In this document: in pieces, positions 22,207-34,800 of the stretch | Layout: each line of letters starts with the position of its first letter | Position numbering within the stretch: the first letter of the stretch is position 1 | NCBI GenBank assembly: GCA_003116995.1 | Contig: BDSL01000020.1 | Span: 992,001-1,056,000 of the forward strand | Direction of reading: 5' to 3' | Length of the DNA stretch: 64,000 nt | DNA from: Yamagishiella unicocca | Lineage: Eukaryota; Chlorophyta; Chlorophyceae; Chlamydomonadales; Volvocaceae | Translations under genes and position numbers: made by a program | The notes under the pieces: generated by a model | The model's database searches: none | Told to the model about the DNA's origin: nothing | Seen by the model: the letters and a program-made list of their open reading frames with translations, nothing else

Positions 22207-25200
22207 CGAACACTATGACGACTACTATGAGGACGTTGACGACATCCCGACCGACGAGGGCCAAACGTTTTCTGTGGATGATGTCGCGTCGTCGGAGGCG
22301 GACGGCGAGGAGGAGGAGGAGGAGGAGGACCCGGACAGCTCCTTCACGCAGGAGGATCCAAACGTCGACAGCGAGGAGGACGGCCGGTACGGCGCCGCCC
22401 GTCGACGTGACGGCGCGGAGGTGACGTCCGCGGCAGAGATCCACGCCGCCGCTGCCGCCGCGGTCGGGCCGGAGTCTGCCCGCCGAAGTGGCGCGGAGGA
22501 CGGCGAGGAGGCGGAGCCCCTACTTGCGGCGCACCGCGCGGTGGAAGGCGCCGCGCTGCGGAGGTACCCTCGCCGGCCCACCTCCAGGGTGCCGCTGCGC
22601 GCCTCAGCTGCGCCCCGCGGCGCCGCGGCCGCCAGACCGTCCTCCGCGGCCGCGTCGGCAGCCTCGGCAGGTCCAGGCCAAGGTCCAGGCGGCGGAGGGC
22701 TCGGTCCATCTGCTGTCGGCGGGCCGACCGCGCCCGCTGGCGCTGCGGCCACTGGTGCGGGGGTTCCAAGGGCTCCGGGGGTAGGGCTCGTTCGGCGCGG
22801 CAGGAGCCTGGCGTTCGCTTGGGCCGCCGCGCGCTTTGCGCTCAGTGCGGTGCTGGCGCCCCTGCGGCTGTTCATGTTCGTCACGGGCCTGTCGTCCGGA
22901 CCTGTCGGACGCAGGCCGCAGCTGCCGCCCAGGCTAGCAGCGGCTGGCGAGGCCAGCCCGGCAGCAGCGGCGGCGACGGCGGTGGCGCCAGCGGCGGTAG
23001 GCTCACCTGCCGCAGGTGCGCGCGCGCATCAGTCACGACAGCGGCGCCAACAGCAGCAGCAGCAGGAACAGGAACAACAGGAACAGCAGCCCAGGCGTCA
23101 TCGCGGCGTGGGGCAGGAGGCTGCGCGAGGAGATCCCAACCGGCGCCCGCCGCTGCGCCCGCCGCAGTCCGGACAGGCTCCGGCCGTAGTGGTGCGCCCG
23201 CGCGCGGTCGACGACCGCAGAACTGGCGGGCGCGTCGGCGCCGCCGCCGCCGCCGCGGCCGCGGCCGCGCTGCCAACGGGTCTGGCGCCAGGCAACCTGG
23301 ACCCGGCGGCGGAGCTTACAGGAACCGACCAGCGGCCCAACCACCAGCCGCCCCAGCAACCACCATTGGCAGCGCGGCAGCAGCAACAACAGCAGCAACA
23401 CGGCGCCGCGGAAGCGGCCTCGCGGCATGGCGCGCATGGCGGTGCCAGCAACGAGGATGCCGGCGCCGTCGCTGCCGCTGGCAGCGCGGCCGCTGGATTG
23501 GGGATCACCAATGGACCCAGCGGAGCGTACGGCGACGAGCCCTGGCGGGCGGTGTTTCGGAGCGCGTCGGGGGCAGAGGCCAGGGATGGGCCTGGCGCGA
23601 GTGCGGCTGCTGAGGCCACCGACGAGGCGTCCGAGGTAATGCCGCGGCGGCCGGACAGCAGCAGGGACGATGGAGGGGCAGATAGCCTAGGGGCCGGCGC
23701 CTGGATCGGCACGACCGGAGCCGCTTATGGCGCGCGCACCACTCAGCAGCAGGAGCCGGCCGTGGGTGTTAGGAACGTGAGCGCGCAGTTTAGTGTTTAT
23801 GCATTCCGACGATTCCCCATCGCATCTGTCTTGATTTCACGTGAGCGGCAGCTCCGAAGGGAATATGCGCTGATTGCGACGTTGTGCAGCTCATCACGTC
23901 GCGCCCTTGCTAGCCCCGATTGTGTTTGCCGCTGTCAACTGTCTGGCATGTCGCCATGTCCGGACGCTCGTCGGGTCCCTTGATCTGAACCCCATGCCTC
24001 ATTTCCCCCCGCCTCACACCACAGCGGACGCCGGTATCTCCCACCCCTCGCCTCCAGGACGGTCCCGCGGGCCCTGCCCCAAGTGGGCTGGAGGCCCTCA
24101 ACCTGACTCCGTCCATGCCACCCATGCTAGAGCTTGATGTGCTGGAGCTCGACGTGTCCCGGCGGGATGACGGCGACGATCAATGCCGTACGGGTCCTGT
24201 CGTCGTACCGTTGACGTCGGGAAGTCGGCCCCACGACGTTGACGCCGACGGCGACTCCGCCGCCACCGCCGCCGCCACCACTGCAGAAGCAGCAGCGCAG
24301 GGCGGCAATGTGGCGGGGGTGCGCCGGCGGCTGGCGTGGCAGCCGCCCATCGAGGCCGGCGGCGCCGTCGGGGCTGGCGACGCGGCGGCCTTGGGCAGTG
24401 CTCCAGACCGGCGGAGTCACCTGGGGGACACGGGGGCGGATGCGGACGTGGAGGCATCGGGCTCCGACTCGGATTCGGAGCTGGATCTGTACCCCTTCTG
24501 GGCGACGCAGCCCCTCCTGGACGCCGACCTGGAGCAGCTTCTGGGTCTGGGTGCCTTCATCAGCCCCGGGCCGGGGCCCGCCGCCGGCTCTGGCGGCGGC
24601 TCTGGCGAGCGCTGTCGTCCGGCGACGGCGGGCCGAGCCACCCCGGGGCTCTCCGCGGCGGGTGCGGCGGACGGCATGGCGGGGCCTGACTGGCGGGTGG
24701 CGGTTCGGTCACCTCGCACCGGCCTCCCCCGGCCCTTCGGCGCCGCTCGGGTGCTGCTGCGGCCGCTCGCGCCGCAGCCAGGACAGTCTCTGTCCGGTCG
24801 GCACCAGCTCCATAACCAGCTCCAGAACCAACGCGCCGGCAGAATCGCGCTGTCGCCGCTGGCGCGGCAGGCCCCCGGGGGCCCCGCTGGCGCAGCTGCT
24901 GCAGACTCGTCGTCGGCTGCTGGCGCCGGGCGCGCTGGGGCTGGCGGCGTTGAAGCCCAGGGGGCTGAGGAGGGTCTGGTGCTGCTGCCACCCAGCATGC
25001 GCGGCTACGTCCAGGCCAGCGCGCGCAGACAGCGGCTGCTGACCCGCCGGGTCGCGAGCATGGAGAACGTGCGCGCGACGCCGCCCGTCGCGGCGCAGTC
25101 ATGGGCGGCGATGGGGACGGGGGTGGGGACGCCGTTGCCTCAGCCGGCTCTGCTGGTGGCGCCTCAGCGCTCGGGTGCGGCTACCCTGGCGGCCCTCGGG

Positions 25201-28200
25201 ACCAGCACGCCGCTGATGCTGCCGCTGCCGCAGCCGCCCCACGGTGAGGACAACCTTGGCTGGCTAGTGGCGGCGGCGGACACGGTGGCGACGGCCGCCG
25301 TTGGCAGGACGAACGCCGTGGCCGGGCGGGCGGTTGCGCTGGGAATGGCATCAGTGATGGCAGCGGTGGCGGCCGCAAGCGGCTCACCGGCCAGAGGCTT
25401 GCGGGATGGAACGGATAGCGAGGAGGAGCTGCAGCGGCGGACACACGGCGGTCTGGGCGTCACAGGTGGGGGCCTAGGGGGGCCTGGTGTTAGTGTGGGG
25501 GGCTCGTGGAGCTTGAGCCGCGAGGGCCCACGGGCAGGTGCAAACCGACTGCTGAATACGGACGCGTGGGTGCACCCGATGGAGCGGTGCCGCGATGGGT
25601 AAACTTAGGGTTCTAGGACGTCTTTGCCCTCGCGTGCCTCCGTTATGGGCTTCTGCGTAAAGCCAGGGCGCTGCTGCCCTCCACAGTGGGTTGGTCTTGA
25701 GCCTGAAAGGGGTGTTGCGCAAGTCATTCTCCCCCTTCCACACGCACACACCCATACTGGGTTTTATAGCTTGTGGTTTCGCCTGTTAGTATAGCGTCCG
25801 GCAGAGTACCGTAGTAGCGTACGAGCAAGCCTGTTGCGTCGTTACGAATTCAACCCACAGCAAAGCGGCCTCGCTGAGGATGCTGCTGCCGTCTCGTCTC
25901 CCCCCCCCCCGCTGCAGGAGCCCTTCCGGCCATCGACGCCACCGCCCTGCAGCCGGCGTCCGACCGCGAGGGTGACGGCAGCAGCATCGGGCAGCGGCAT
26001 TACTACTACAGCGACGGCAACACGGACCACCGCGCCCTCACGGAACAGACGCGCCGCCTTAGAGAGGGCTATGCGGCAACGTCCCGGGTCGGCTCGACGT
26101 CGCCGTCGGGCGCTGCAGTGTCTACAGCGGCGTCCACGTACGGCGGCTCCCTCTCAGCGGCTCCTTCCAGCACGGCGGTTGCAGCCGCCGCCGCCGCCGC
26201 TGCCGGTCCGGTCGGCTGCGGCGATGGCGCGTCAGGGTCGCAGCCACCGGCGTCGTTGCCTGCAGCTGTCCCCGGCGGCGGTAACGAGCCAGCCGCTAGC
26301 CGCATGCACCACACCGACAGTCCCGGCATCAATGCCGGCCAGGGGGATGGGGACGGCGGCCAGGAGGACGCCGATGACGATGACGATGACGATGATGCTG
26401 TCCTGGAGGAGCTCATGGGTTTGTTGCCGCCGTTGGAAGACGTTGCTGTAGAGCCGGGACCTGCGGAGGGGCGGGCACAGGCGCAGCAGCAGGGTCCAGG
26501 CGCTGGGGTTGGGGCGTCAGACGGCACGGAGCGTCCATTGTCGGTGCCACCTCCGCCGCACCGCGGCCACACGGAGGGCGGCGTCTTCTCGGACGATAGC
26601 AACGAGATCGCGTGGGGTGACCAGCCGCCGCCACTGCACTCGGAAAGCGACAGCAGCAGCGGTGAGGGCGAGGGCGGGGGCGGGGGCTGGCTAAACCCTA
26701 GGAGGTGGTTCCGACAAGGCTTCGCCGCCGGTGCTCCAGGGAGCGCCATTCCGGGCTTCGCTGCTGGTGCCGGCGGCGCGGCGGCTGCGGCCGCCATTGC
26801 CGCGGCCGCGCTTTCGGCGGCTGCTGATGGCGGCGTGGGCTTAGAGGGGCAGTGGCGGCAGCAGGGGCAGCTGCCGGAAACGGAGTGGGGGATGGCGTGT
26901 GAGGGTCTGTCCTGGCTGGCCGGCGGTGACGACGGCGGGGGTGAAGAGGAGGAGGACGAGGAGGAGAGCGAGCCTTCCAGCGACTGGTGGGCGCGGCCAC
27001 GGCGGCGGCCTCGGATCGCCAGCCCGGATGGTGATCCGCCACCGCTGGTCGATGACGACGGCGTGGAGGGAGACGAGCAGGGCCACGGCAGCGGCGGTGA
27101 CGGCGACGACGGCGAGGCGAATGACGACGATGACGACGACGATGACGGGTTTGGAGGCATGTCGTACGACGAGGCAGATGAGGATGACTTAAACGTGGAC
27201 GAGATGATCGATGATGATGATGATGAGGAGGAAGGGGCCGAGGGTGAGGGCGAGGGAGAGGAGGACAAGGCGGCGGTCGTTGACAGCGACGACAGCGAGG
27301 GTCCGGCCCCCCTTGTACCGGTGGATGGGTACCGGGCTCGAACAACGCCGGCGCCGTGGCAGCGGCGGTCTGGCGCCGCGGGCAACCTCACGACGCACAG
27401 GAGTCCACATGCCACCGCCACCGCCGCGGGCTCGACCTCGACCCGGGGCTCGTCGGTCATGCCTCCGTCCCCCCGCCCGCGGAGCGCCGGCGTCGGCGGT
27501 GGCGTCATCCAGGACCGACCCGTACGCGGTCTCGGCGGGAGGGGTGCGGCGGGTGGGGGTGGTATGGACACCAACGGGTCCGCGCGTATCAGTTTGGACT
27601 CCAGCGGCGACGACAGCCTTCCCCCGTTGTTGGGACCCGACAGCGAGGACAGCGAGGAAGGCGGGGACGGCGGGGGCGGGGGCATGGAGCGCCTCGGGCG
27701 CCGGTGGCGCCGGACCATGCAGCACATGCAGGCCCCGGCACCCACGTGGCCCACCCGACCCAGGCCCTCAACTTCCAGAGCGCCGCAGCGGCCTGCTGCG
27801 GCCGGCGCGCCGGCGGCAGCACACGCGTCGTCGACCAGCCCCAGAGGCCCCAGGTTGGAGCTGGGCGCTGCGGCGGAGGCGGTGCTGGAGGCGCTGATGC
27901 CCGCCTTGCTAGGGGCGCGCGGCGCGGGCGGCAGCGGCGGCGGGGGCGCCAATGGCGCCATGAGCGATGCGGCCGCGCGCGCTGCGCTGAGCGGCCTGGG
28001 CGCGCCGAGTGGCCTGCTGCGGCCCCGCGGCGGCTCCGCCGGCGCGCCGCAGGTCCTCTCCGCAGTCATCCGCCTACCCGCCGACGCACTGAGCAACGTG
28101 CCGCACGGCTCCGTCTTCAGCATCACCCTGCCCTCAGAAACCACCGGCGGCGGCGGCGCCGCCGGCGGCGCCGCCGGGACGGTGCGGCTGCAGCTGGGCG

Positions 28201-30251
28201 GCGTGACCAGCTTCCCCGCCTCCTGGCGCAGCTACCTGCCGCCAGAGGACGCGAGCGGCCGGCACCCCAACGACAGGCGGGGGCTGCCCGGCACGTACGA
28301 GGAGCGAGACATACCCGCGTGGGCCACGAGGTTCGCGCCGCGGGGGCTGGAGGTGGCGTCGAGCCCGCCCCAGTACGGCGCGACGGCGGCGGCGGCGGCG
28401 GCCATGGCGACGACGGTCCCTGCTGGCGGTGCGGGCCCCTCCGAGGCGTCAGCGGGTGAGCAAGCTCGAGTGGGGCGTGCTTGGTTGTGGGCTTCGGCGT
28501 TTGCTGGAATGTTGGGGCGCAGTGCTAACCCTCCTCCCAGCCGCCCTTCTGCCTTCCTAAAACCCTAAAACCCTAAAATCCTTTCGTCCTCGTCAACCCT
28601 GTCAGGAGGCGCCCGGCTCGAGGCCACTAGAGGTGGCGGTAGTGGCGGCGGCGGGGGCGGTGGCGGGGGCGGGGGCAGGGGCGGGGGCCCCTCTGGTTGG
28701 CAGGCTCAGTGGGAGGAGCTGGACTTCGAGATGTTCTCGGACATGGACTCAAATGTGGAGAGCGACACGGACAGCCCTCCGCCCCTCGTCCCGCTCGACG
28801 ATGCGGTGGACGGCGCCTTCGCTCGAGCCGGGCGCGCGGGCCAGCCTGTGGCTTCTGCGGCTGTCGTCAGCGCCAGCACCGCCACGCCTGGAGAGCCTGT
28901 TGAGGCGCCAGCAGGGACAATACTAGCAGCACCAGCCGCAGCAGCGGCGGCGGCAGCCGTGGCAGCCGCGGCAGCTGGTGGTGGCTATGGCTCGGCGGTC
29001 GCTACTGGCGAGCCTCCCTCCGGGCAGCAGCCGGGCGCCGCCAGCAGCGGCGATGGGTCCGACTGGACGTGGCGGGTCGTGGGGTCGGAGGAAGGCAGCC
29101 CCCCGCCGCTCGTCGACGTCAGCGCCGACGAGGTGGAGGAGGAGGGCGCGGGTGAGGACGGGGACTTTGTGGAGGTCGGGACGCCCGTGGGGGGCAGCGA
29201 CGGCGGCGGCGCGGGCAGCGCAGGGGACGACCTGGGACTTCCCGGCCTGGCGGATAGACTTCCCGGAGGTGTGGCTGACTCTCCCTCACGCATTCCAAGC
29301 ACGCGGCGCGCTGCGGGCGCCACGGCGAGCGAGGCAGCAGCGGGTCCTGGTGGCACAGGCGAAGGCGGCCGCCACGAGGACGGCCCCAATTTCGACAATT
29401 ACCTCTTTAGTCTGCTCCGCAGCGTTCCCTTGTTTGCGACGCCGGGAGTTGAGCGTTTGGAAGGCGACCAGCGCGGCCGGCGAAGGGCGGGCCCGGTTCT
29501 GCAAAGCGCCGCTGCCAGCGCGCCTGCAGCGCCGTCTGCAGCGGCAGCACCATCGCCGGCGCCGGCAGCTGAGGCGGGAAGCGAGGCGGGTAGGGCTTTG
29601 CGCGGCAGCAGCGCGCCTGTACAGGTTCCCTTGCCGCCGATGCCATCGGGAGAGGGCTCGGCCCAGCGGCAGCCGCCACCGCAGCCGCCACCACAGCCGC
29701 AGCCGCCGCGGCGGCTGGGCACAGTCTCGACGTACGCTGGTACGTCTGCTGCCGGCGGGGAGGCCCAGCCAACTGCCGTACCGCTAGCTGCGCCGACAAC
29801 TGCCGATCAGCAGGGCGAAGCCACCGCTGCTGCCGGCGCGCAACCGCTGGTGACGGCGCCCACCCGCCGTAACGCCGTGACCTACCCCCGAGGCGTCCTG
29901 ATGGACATGCTGGAGTCCCTCAGCAACGCACAGGCCGCTGCCAACCAAGCGCTGAACGGCGGCCGCGAGGCCGATCCCGGTGGCGGCAGCGCCGCCGCCG
30001 CCAGCAGCACGACCATCTGGGATGCAGTAGCGCGGCGGCGCGCCGCCGCCGCCGCCACCGCCGCCGCCACAGGCACCACATGCACGCTGCCCCCCATTGC
30101 CATCCGCGCTGTCGCCCGCAACCCGGCCGCCGCTGCGATGCTCCGCGAGGAGGCGTTTGTGCGGCTGCTCCTGGGAGGACTGCCGGGGGTGTCGATGGAG
30201 CCGCGGGCGGGGTGCGTGGTGGACATGGTGCAATGGCTGTCGGGCAGCTAG
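22100..30251 (+). CDS. very large acidic, low-complexity protein with repeated PPPLV motif, 4 exons
   Basis: Exons 22100-23761, 24025-25465, 25918-28455 and 28606-30251 join in phases 0, 1, 1 into 2428 residues, ending at TAG 30249-30251. The N-terminus holds an aspartate run and acidic serine clusters. One hydrophobic or amphipathic stretch (FAWAAARFALSAVLAPLRLF, ~residue 240) could be a membrane contact. Poly-Gln, poly-Ala and poly-Gly linkers are frequent. A short motif recurs at least six times in the second half: Asp/Ser-rich residues followed by PPPLV and another acid. The C-terminal ~130 residues look folded (RGVLMDMLESLSNAQAAANQ ... FVRLLLGGLPGV ... VVDMVQWL). No known catalytic domain is visible. 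A disordered hub or scaffold is one possibility, without direct support. The start may lie further upstream (exons at 20579-21551). Confidence 0.6.
28556..28578. repeat. telomere-type CCCTAAAA repeat in an intron
   Basis: Almost three units of CCCTAAAA, the complement of the Chlamydomonas-type telomere repeat TTTTAGGG, lie in the third intron of the large acidic protein gene, 25-50 bases before the acceptor. A shorter copy occurs at 12411-12422 in an intron of the WDR55-like gene. Confidence 0.8.
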
Positions 30252-30425
30252 GCGGCGGCGGTGATGTAAGATCTAGATCCAGGCGCGCCTGCATCACTGT
30301 AGTTGCCCATCTGGCTGAAGGCGACAGAAGCGGGTACGGCAGGCGGGATGTGAGGTGAGCAACTGTGGCGGTAGTGGAGTGAGGCAGGTGGTGTATTCCG
30401 CTCGGATGCGGCCATGTGCACAGTT

Positions 30426-30430
30426 TGTAA
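30426..30430 (+). terminator. candidate TGTAA poly(A) signal of the large acidic protein gene
   Basis: TGTAA about 175 bases past the TAG at 30249-30251. Another TGTAA at 30265-30269 lies only 14 bases after the stop and is less likely to be used. Confidence 0.4.
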
Positions 30431-31035
30431 TTTGGGGGAGGGTCATGTGAAGAAACCAAGAAAAGGGGGGGTCGGGGAGGAGCCGTCGGGGGGTGCCGGC
30501 GGTGTGCTCATGTCCAGGGGGCTTGGTGTTTCACGTGCTGCATGTACCGTGTGGCAGGTGCTGTCTGAACTGCCTGGCAGCAGGAGGATACTGGTGCTAT
30601 GCGGGGCACTGGGGTCATTCTCGCGCTTCAGCGGAACGCCGTGCGCCTCTCGGGGTGCTATTGCAGGCCTCTGTACGCCGTGGAAAGGAGCGGCGAGTGG
30701 CATGGTAGAGCAGGAGTAATCGTTTCGAGGACTGTTACAGGCTTCGCTGTACGAAACCTCAGTCCAGGTGGGCCCCCACAGGTGGTCCACGCGGGCCCCC
30801 ACACGGCGCTGTGCGTCACTGCGCTTAGGTCGGTAGATGCCGGTGCCGAAGATTAGTTCGATCAGGGCAACTTAGGGCGTAGATCAGGACGGACTCATGG
30901 GGGCTGAGATGTGCGGGCTTGGGAGTGGTCCCGGCTGCGGTCCATCCACGAGGTGTGCTGCTCGCGACCGCATTATCGTGGCGGCGAAATGGGCCACGCA
31001 TTACGGTAGTATGCCTTTGTAGAATGCCGTCGGAT

Positions 31036-31141
31036 GGGCGGTAACACAATGGGGTAGGGCGGTAATGGACGCGTTTTCACGGACAGCAGGGCGGTAATAC
31101 AACGGGGTAGGGCGGTAATGGACGTGTTTTTACGGACAACT
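31036..31141. repeat. 53-bp tandem duplication (2 copies)
   Basis: Copies at 31036-31088 and 31089-31141 share the same 53-base frame with a few substitutions. Each copy itself contains two short GGGCGGTAA blocks about 25 bases apart, so the unit is internally repetitive. Confidence 0.85.
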
Positions 31142-31866
31142 GTGGGGGTTCCGTGCGTTGGCATTCCGCCTGGCGATTTGCGGCGTGTCCTCCAGCGCAC
31201 AGGCGTCATGTTGCTGGAGCCAGGGTGAACGCTCTATCTGGCTGGTGTGTAAGGTCGACACAAATGAAATGCACGTGCAATGGCTTCCGGCACCATTTCA
31301 TGGCCGTCCGTGTTCCGCTGGTGGATACCCGGATCGGTCCCTACCTGCCACCCGCCTATTCGGCACATAAAACCACATCGACTATGCCGAAACAGTTTCG
31401 GCAGATCAGCCGCAGACCAGTGAACCCTTTCCAACCAACGGAAGCATGAGTATGCGGCTCCTCGGGTCCGAAGCGTAAGCGTGCCCCGAAACGTCTGCAA
31501 CGGCAACGGTCATGTACGTCACAGAGACAAACGGACGGAGCCCGTGACGATGAAGCAGACGTCAGCTGTGTATCTTCACCCTGGCCCTTCCTTTTATGAC
31601 AAGCAGTATAACTGTGCTATCGCTCTGAAGTGCTCTGCACCGCCAGCCAGCCGCCAGGTTGTGCTTAACCTGGAACACCCGGCTTCATGAGACAGCGCGC
31701 ACCTGCCGTCTAGATTCTTTGCCAGGTATGGTACATGCTTTGTGCTAGAGACCGTTAGCGATGTGATCTCGCATCTTTGGCTGTCGCAATTTCGGCCTTC
31801 CCATCTCCCGCGTGCGCTCTCGCCAAACAATTTAAAGCACGGATCTACTTCAGGTAGGCCTCTACC

Positions 31867-34800
31867 ATGGAGGTCCAAGGACTCTGCTCTCAGCTGGAGG
31901 CTGGAGGCAGACCACGAATCGTCAGCCTGCAAGATGGTGAAGGAACAGCACGGCCAGATAACCTTTTGCTCATCGATGCGTCCGCGGTGAAGTACTATTT
32001 GATCTCCAAGATAGCTGACAGCCTTGACTGGCGTTGTCCCACCTTCCACTCGCGCCTCTATTACGAGGCGTGTCGGTACTATGGCGGCCTGAAACGCACG
32101 GGGCTTCGATGCGTGCTGGTTGACGACTCGGCGCCGACTCCCGGCCACGAGTCAACCTACACAGATCGGTGGCAGCGCGGCATTGCCGGGGGCCGCTTTT
32201 TGCCTCCCACCGCCGACCCCGTGCTGTTCCAGGCCTACCGCGACTTGGGTCTCGAGGTCGTGCGCAGCCTCCACAGCGCGGACCAGCTGCTGCTCGCTTG
32301 GGCTGTCCGCCATAGGGCCTCCCTGTTCGCGCTGCTGACGACAGACTCGGACTTTTACGTATACGGCGTGGCCAAGATCATCCACCCGCAGGACGTGGTT
32401 GTGGACTTGCGCTGCGTCTCCGTCCACGTGTGGAGCACGGAGGACCTCTGGCGCGCTTGGCACGTCAAAGCCGCAGGCACAGGCGCCGCCTTCGTGCCGA
32501 CGCTGGTGCGGCGTGCGCAGGTAGCGGCGGTGCTGGGCGGCGACGCAAGCAAAGGCCTGCGCCGCCGACTGGAGGCACGTCGCGACGCCGCAGTCGCTCG
32601 CCGCGCGACCGCCACCATCACCCCCAGCATGGCGGCGCGCGCTGTGGTGCAGCAGACCGGTCAGCCCGGCCCCCTGAGCCTGGCCTTCTTCCGCTCGCCC
32701 CCCATCAGCCTGCGCGACTTTAACGCCGCTGACGTGGCCGCCGTCAACGCGGTCGCCGAGGCGTACATCAAGGAGGAGGCGGCGGCGCGGAACGGCTCGG
32801 CGGAGCGGGGGCTGACCATGACGGAGGAGGCTCTGGAGTGGCTCGACCCGGAGGTGGCGAGGCGCCTGGCGAGCTCGGCGCCGCTGCCGCCGCTACTTCA
32901 TGCCGTCGCATGTCGTGGCTTCTGCTCCCTGTCGGTCCCGGACCCCTACTGGAAGCCGCTGCAAGGCCTGCGCCGCGCGGTGGTGGAGCGGCTTCTGGGC
33001 GACCGGGCACCTGACGCGGCGTACGAGTACGAGGCAGTCGCCAACGCCCTGCACCCGCTGGTGGCTAAGCCGTCTGGCGGCGGCGGCGCTGCTGATCTGG
33101 CCCGCAAGCAGTGGTTCCGACCCGAAGTACACCTGCCGGGCATGGCCGTCGTGGCTGGTGCTGCTACTGAGCTGCCGCTACCGCAGCGCCAGGCGAGCAT
33201 CAAGGAGACGGTGCAGTACCTGCAGGTGGAGCTGCCGGAGATGCCGGCAACCCTGGCGGTGTACTATGCGCTGCTGCTGCACGGCGCCGACCCCGACCCC
33301 GCCGCCTGGGACGAGGACGAGGTGCGCCAGGTGCTGCTGCCCGGAGTGCCGCTGCGACACGGCGCCGAGGTCTCGGCTGCGGCCCTGAGCGCTGCTGCCG
33401 CCGCCGGCGACGTGGAGGAGGAGGCGGTGGCGGCGCAGGGGGCTCTGCGCACCGCCGGCATCATCGACGTGGGCAGCGCGCTGAACAAGGACGACTGGGA
33501 GGACATCGACGCAAAGGACGTAAGAGCCTCGTCGGAGTGCCTGGATTGCTATCTGCAGTCATGTCGTCTTCTGCGCGCATGCCGCCTGTTGTGCCCGGGG
33601 ATAGCGCGTCCTGCACTGCACCTGGCGCAGCAAGTGTCCCGATCTTGATCAGTGACATCAATGCGCCAACATGACAGGACAGCCCCGCTGCCCCGCGCTC
33701 AGCAAACCTCAACACACACCGAACTCGTCTCCCCCCTTCCCCCTACCTCCTCAATCCCCTCCCCGCATCCAGGTGGTGGCTAAGGTGCGCTCCAGCTTCG
33801 GCTACAACCTGATGAAGAGAATCCAGCCCTGGGCTGAGGCGCTGGCGGCAAGTGCCAGCGGCAGCTCGGCGGTGGGCGGCAGCCAGCTGTTTGTGCTGGC
33901 CCGGCATGCCCTGGAGGCGGGGCCGGGGTCGGCGCAGTGGGCGGAGGCACAGGTGCGCGAGGCTGCATCCGTGGGAGGCGTCCTTCGTCGTCAGGGGCTG
34001 GGCTTGGTGCGTGTCGCATCACGTCTGCGTGCCGCGCGCGCGGCAGTACAGACTGTCACACCAGATGGCCCGTTTGCCGTTCGTGGCTGCTGGTAACTGC
34101 CTGATTTGGGTCGAGCGAAGCAATTGTTTGGGTCGCGGGGCAGGCAGGGCTGTGTTATGAGGTGCTCGCTGGCGGAGCGGAAGCTGTGGATTGCCCGGTT
34201 GCGGCGCCTGAGTGCCTAAGCTGCTGCGCTCTCGGAGGGCGAACACGAGGTGGCTGCACTCGCGGGCGGTCAGCGGGCTTCGTGCGTGTGCTGTTGATAC
34301 TGCGATCGTGCATCGCCGTCATGCGCTTGCCAGCCTGTCCCTCATGACCTCCATCGTCTGTGTCCGGCTGCCCTCTTACTTGCACACCAGCGCTATAGCA
34401 ACATGTGCGTACCCCGCTGCATCAATCCGCTGCTGACCCAAATCGATCCGCTGCTGACCCAAATCAATCCGCTGCTGACCCAAATCGATCCACACCTGAC
34501 CCAAATCGATCCGCACCTGACCCAAATCGATCCGCTGCTGACCCAAATCGATCCGCACCTGACCCAAAGAGACTCCTGTTGACCCAAATTGACCGTCCAC
34601 CAACATACAGCGCGCCTGGACCAGCAGCCGCCTGCGTGAGCGGCAGCAGGTACTGGCCGACATGTGGAGCAGCGCTAACCGCTGGTCCACCAGCGCGGCC
34701 GGTCCCATGCGGCATCGCCACCAGCAGGAGCTGCTGGACGAGGTGGACCAGCACCTGGGCCAGCGGACACGGCGGCCGCTGCACATCATCCTGTCCACCC

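Larger units (their letters stand above)
30252..31866. other. intergenic region between the acidic protein and PIN-helicase genes
   Basis: About 1.6 kb. Contains poly(A)-type signals close to the left gene, a 53-bp tandem duplication and, at its right end, the 5'UTR of the PIN-helicase gene. No exon with protein-like sequence was found on either strand. Confidence 0.4.
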
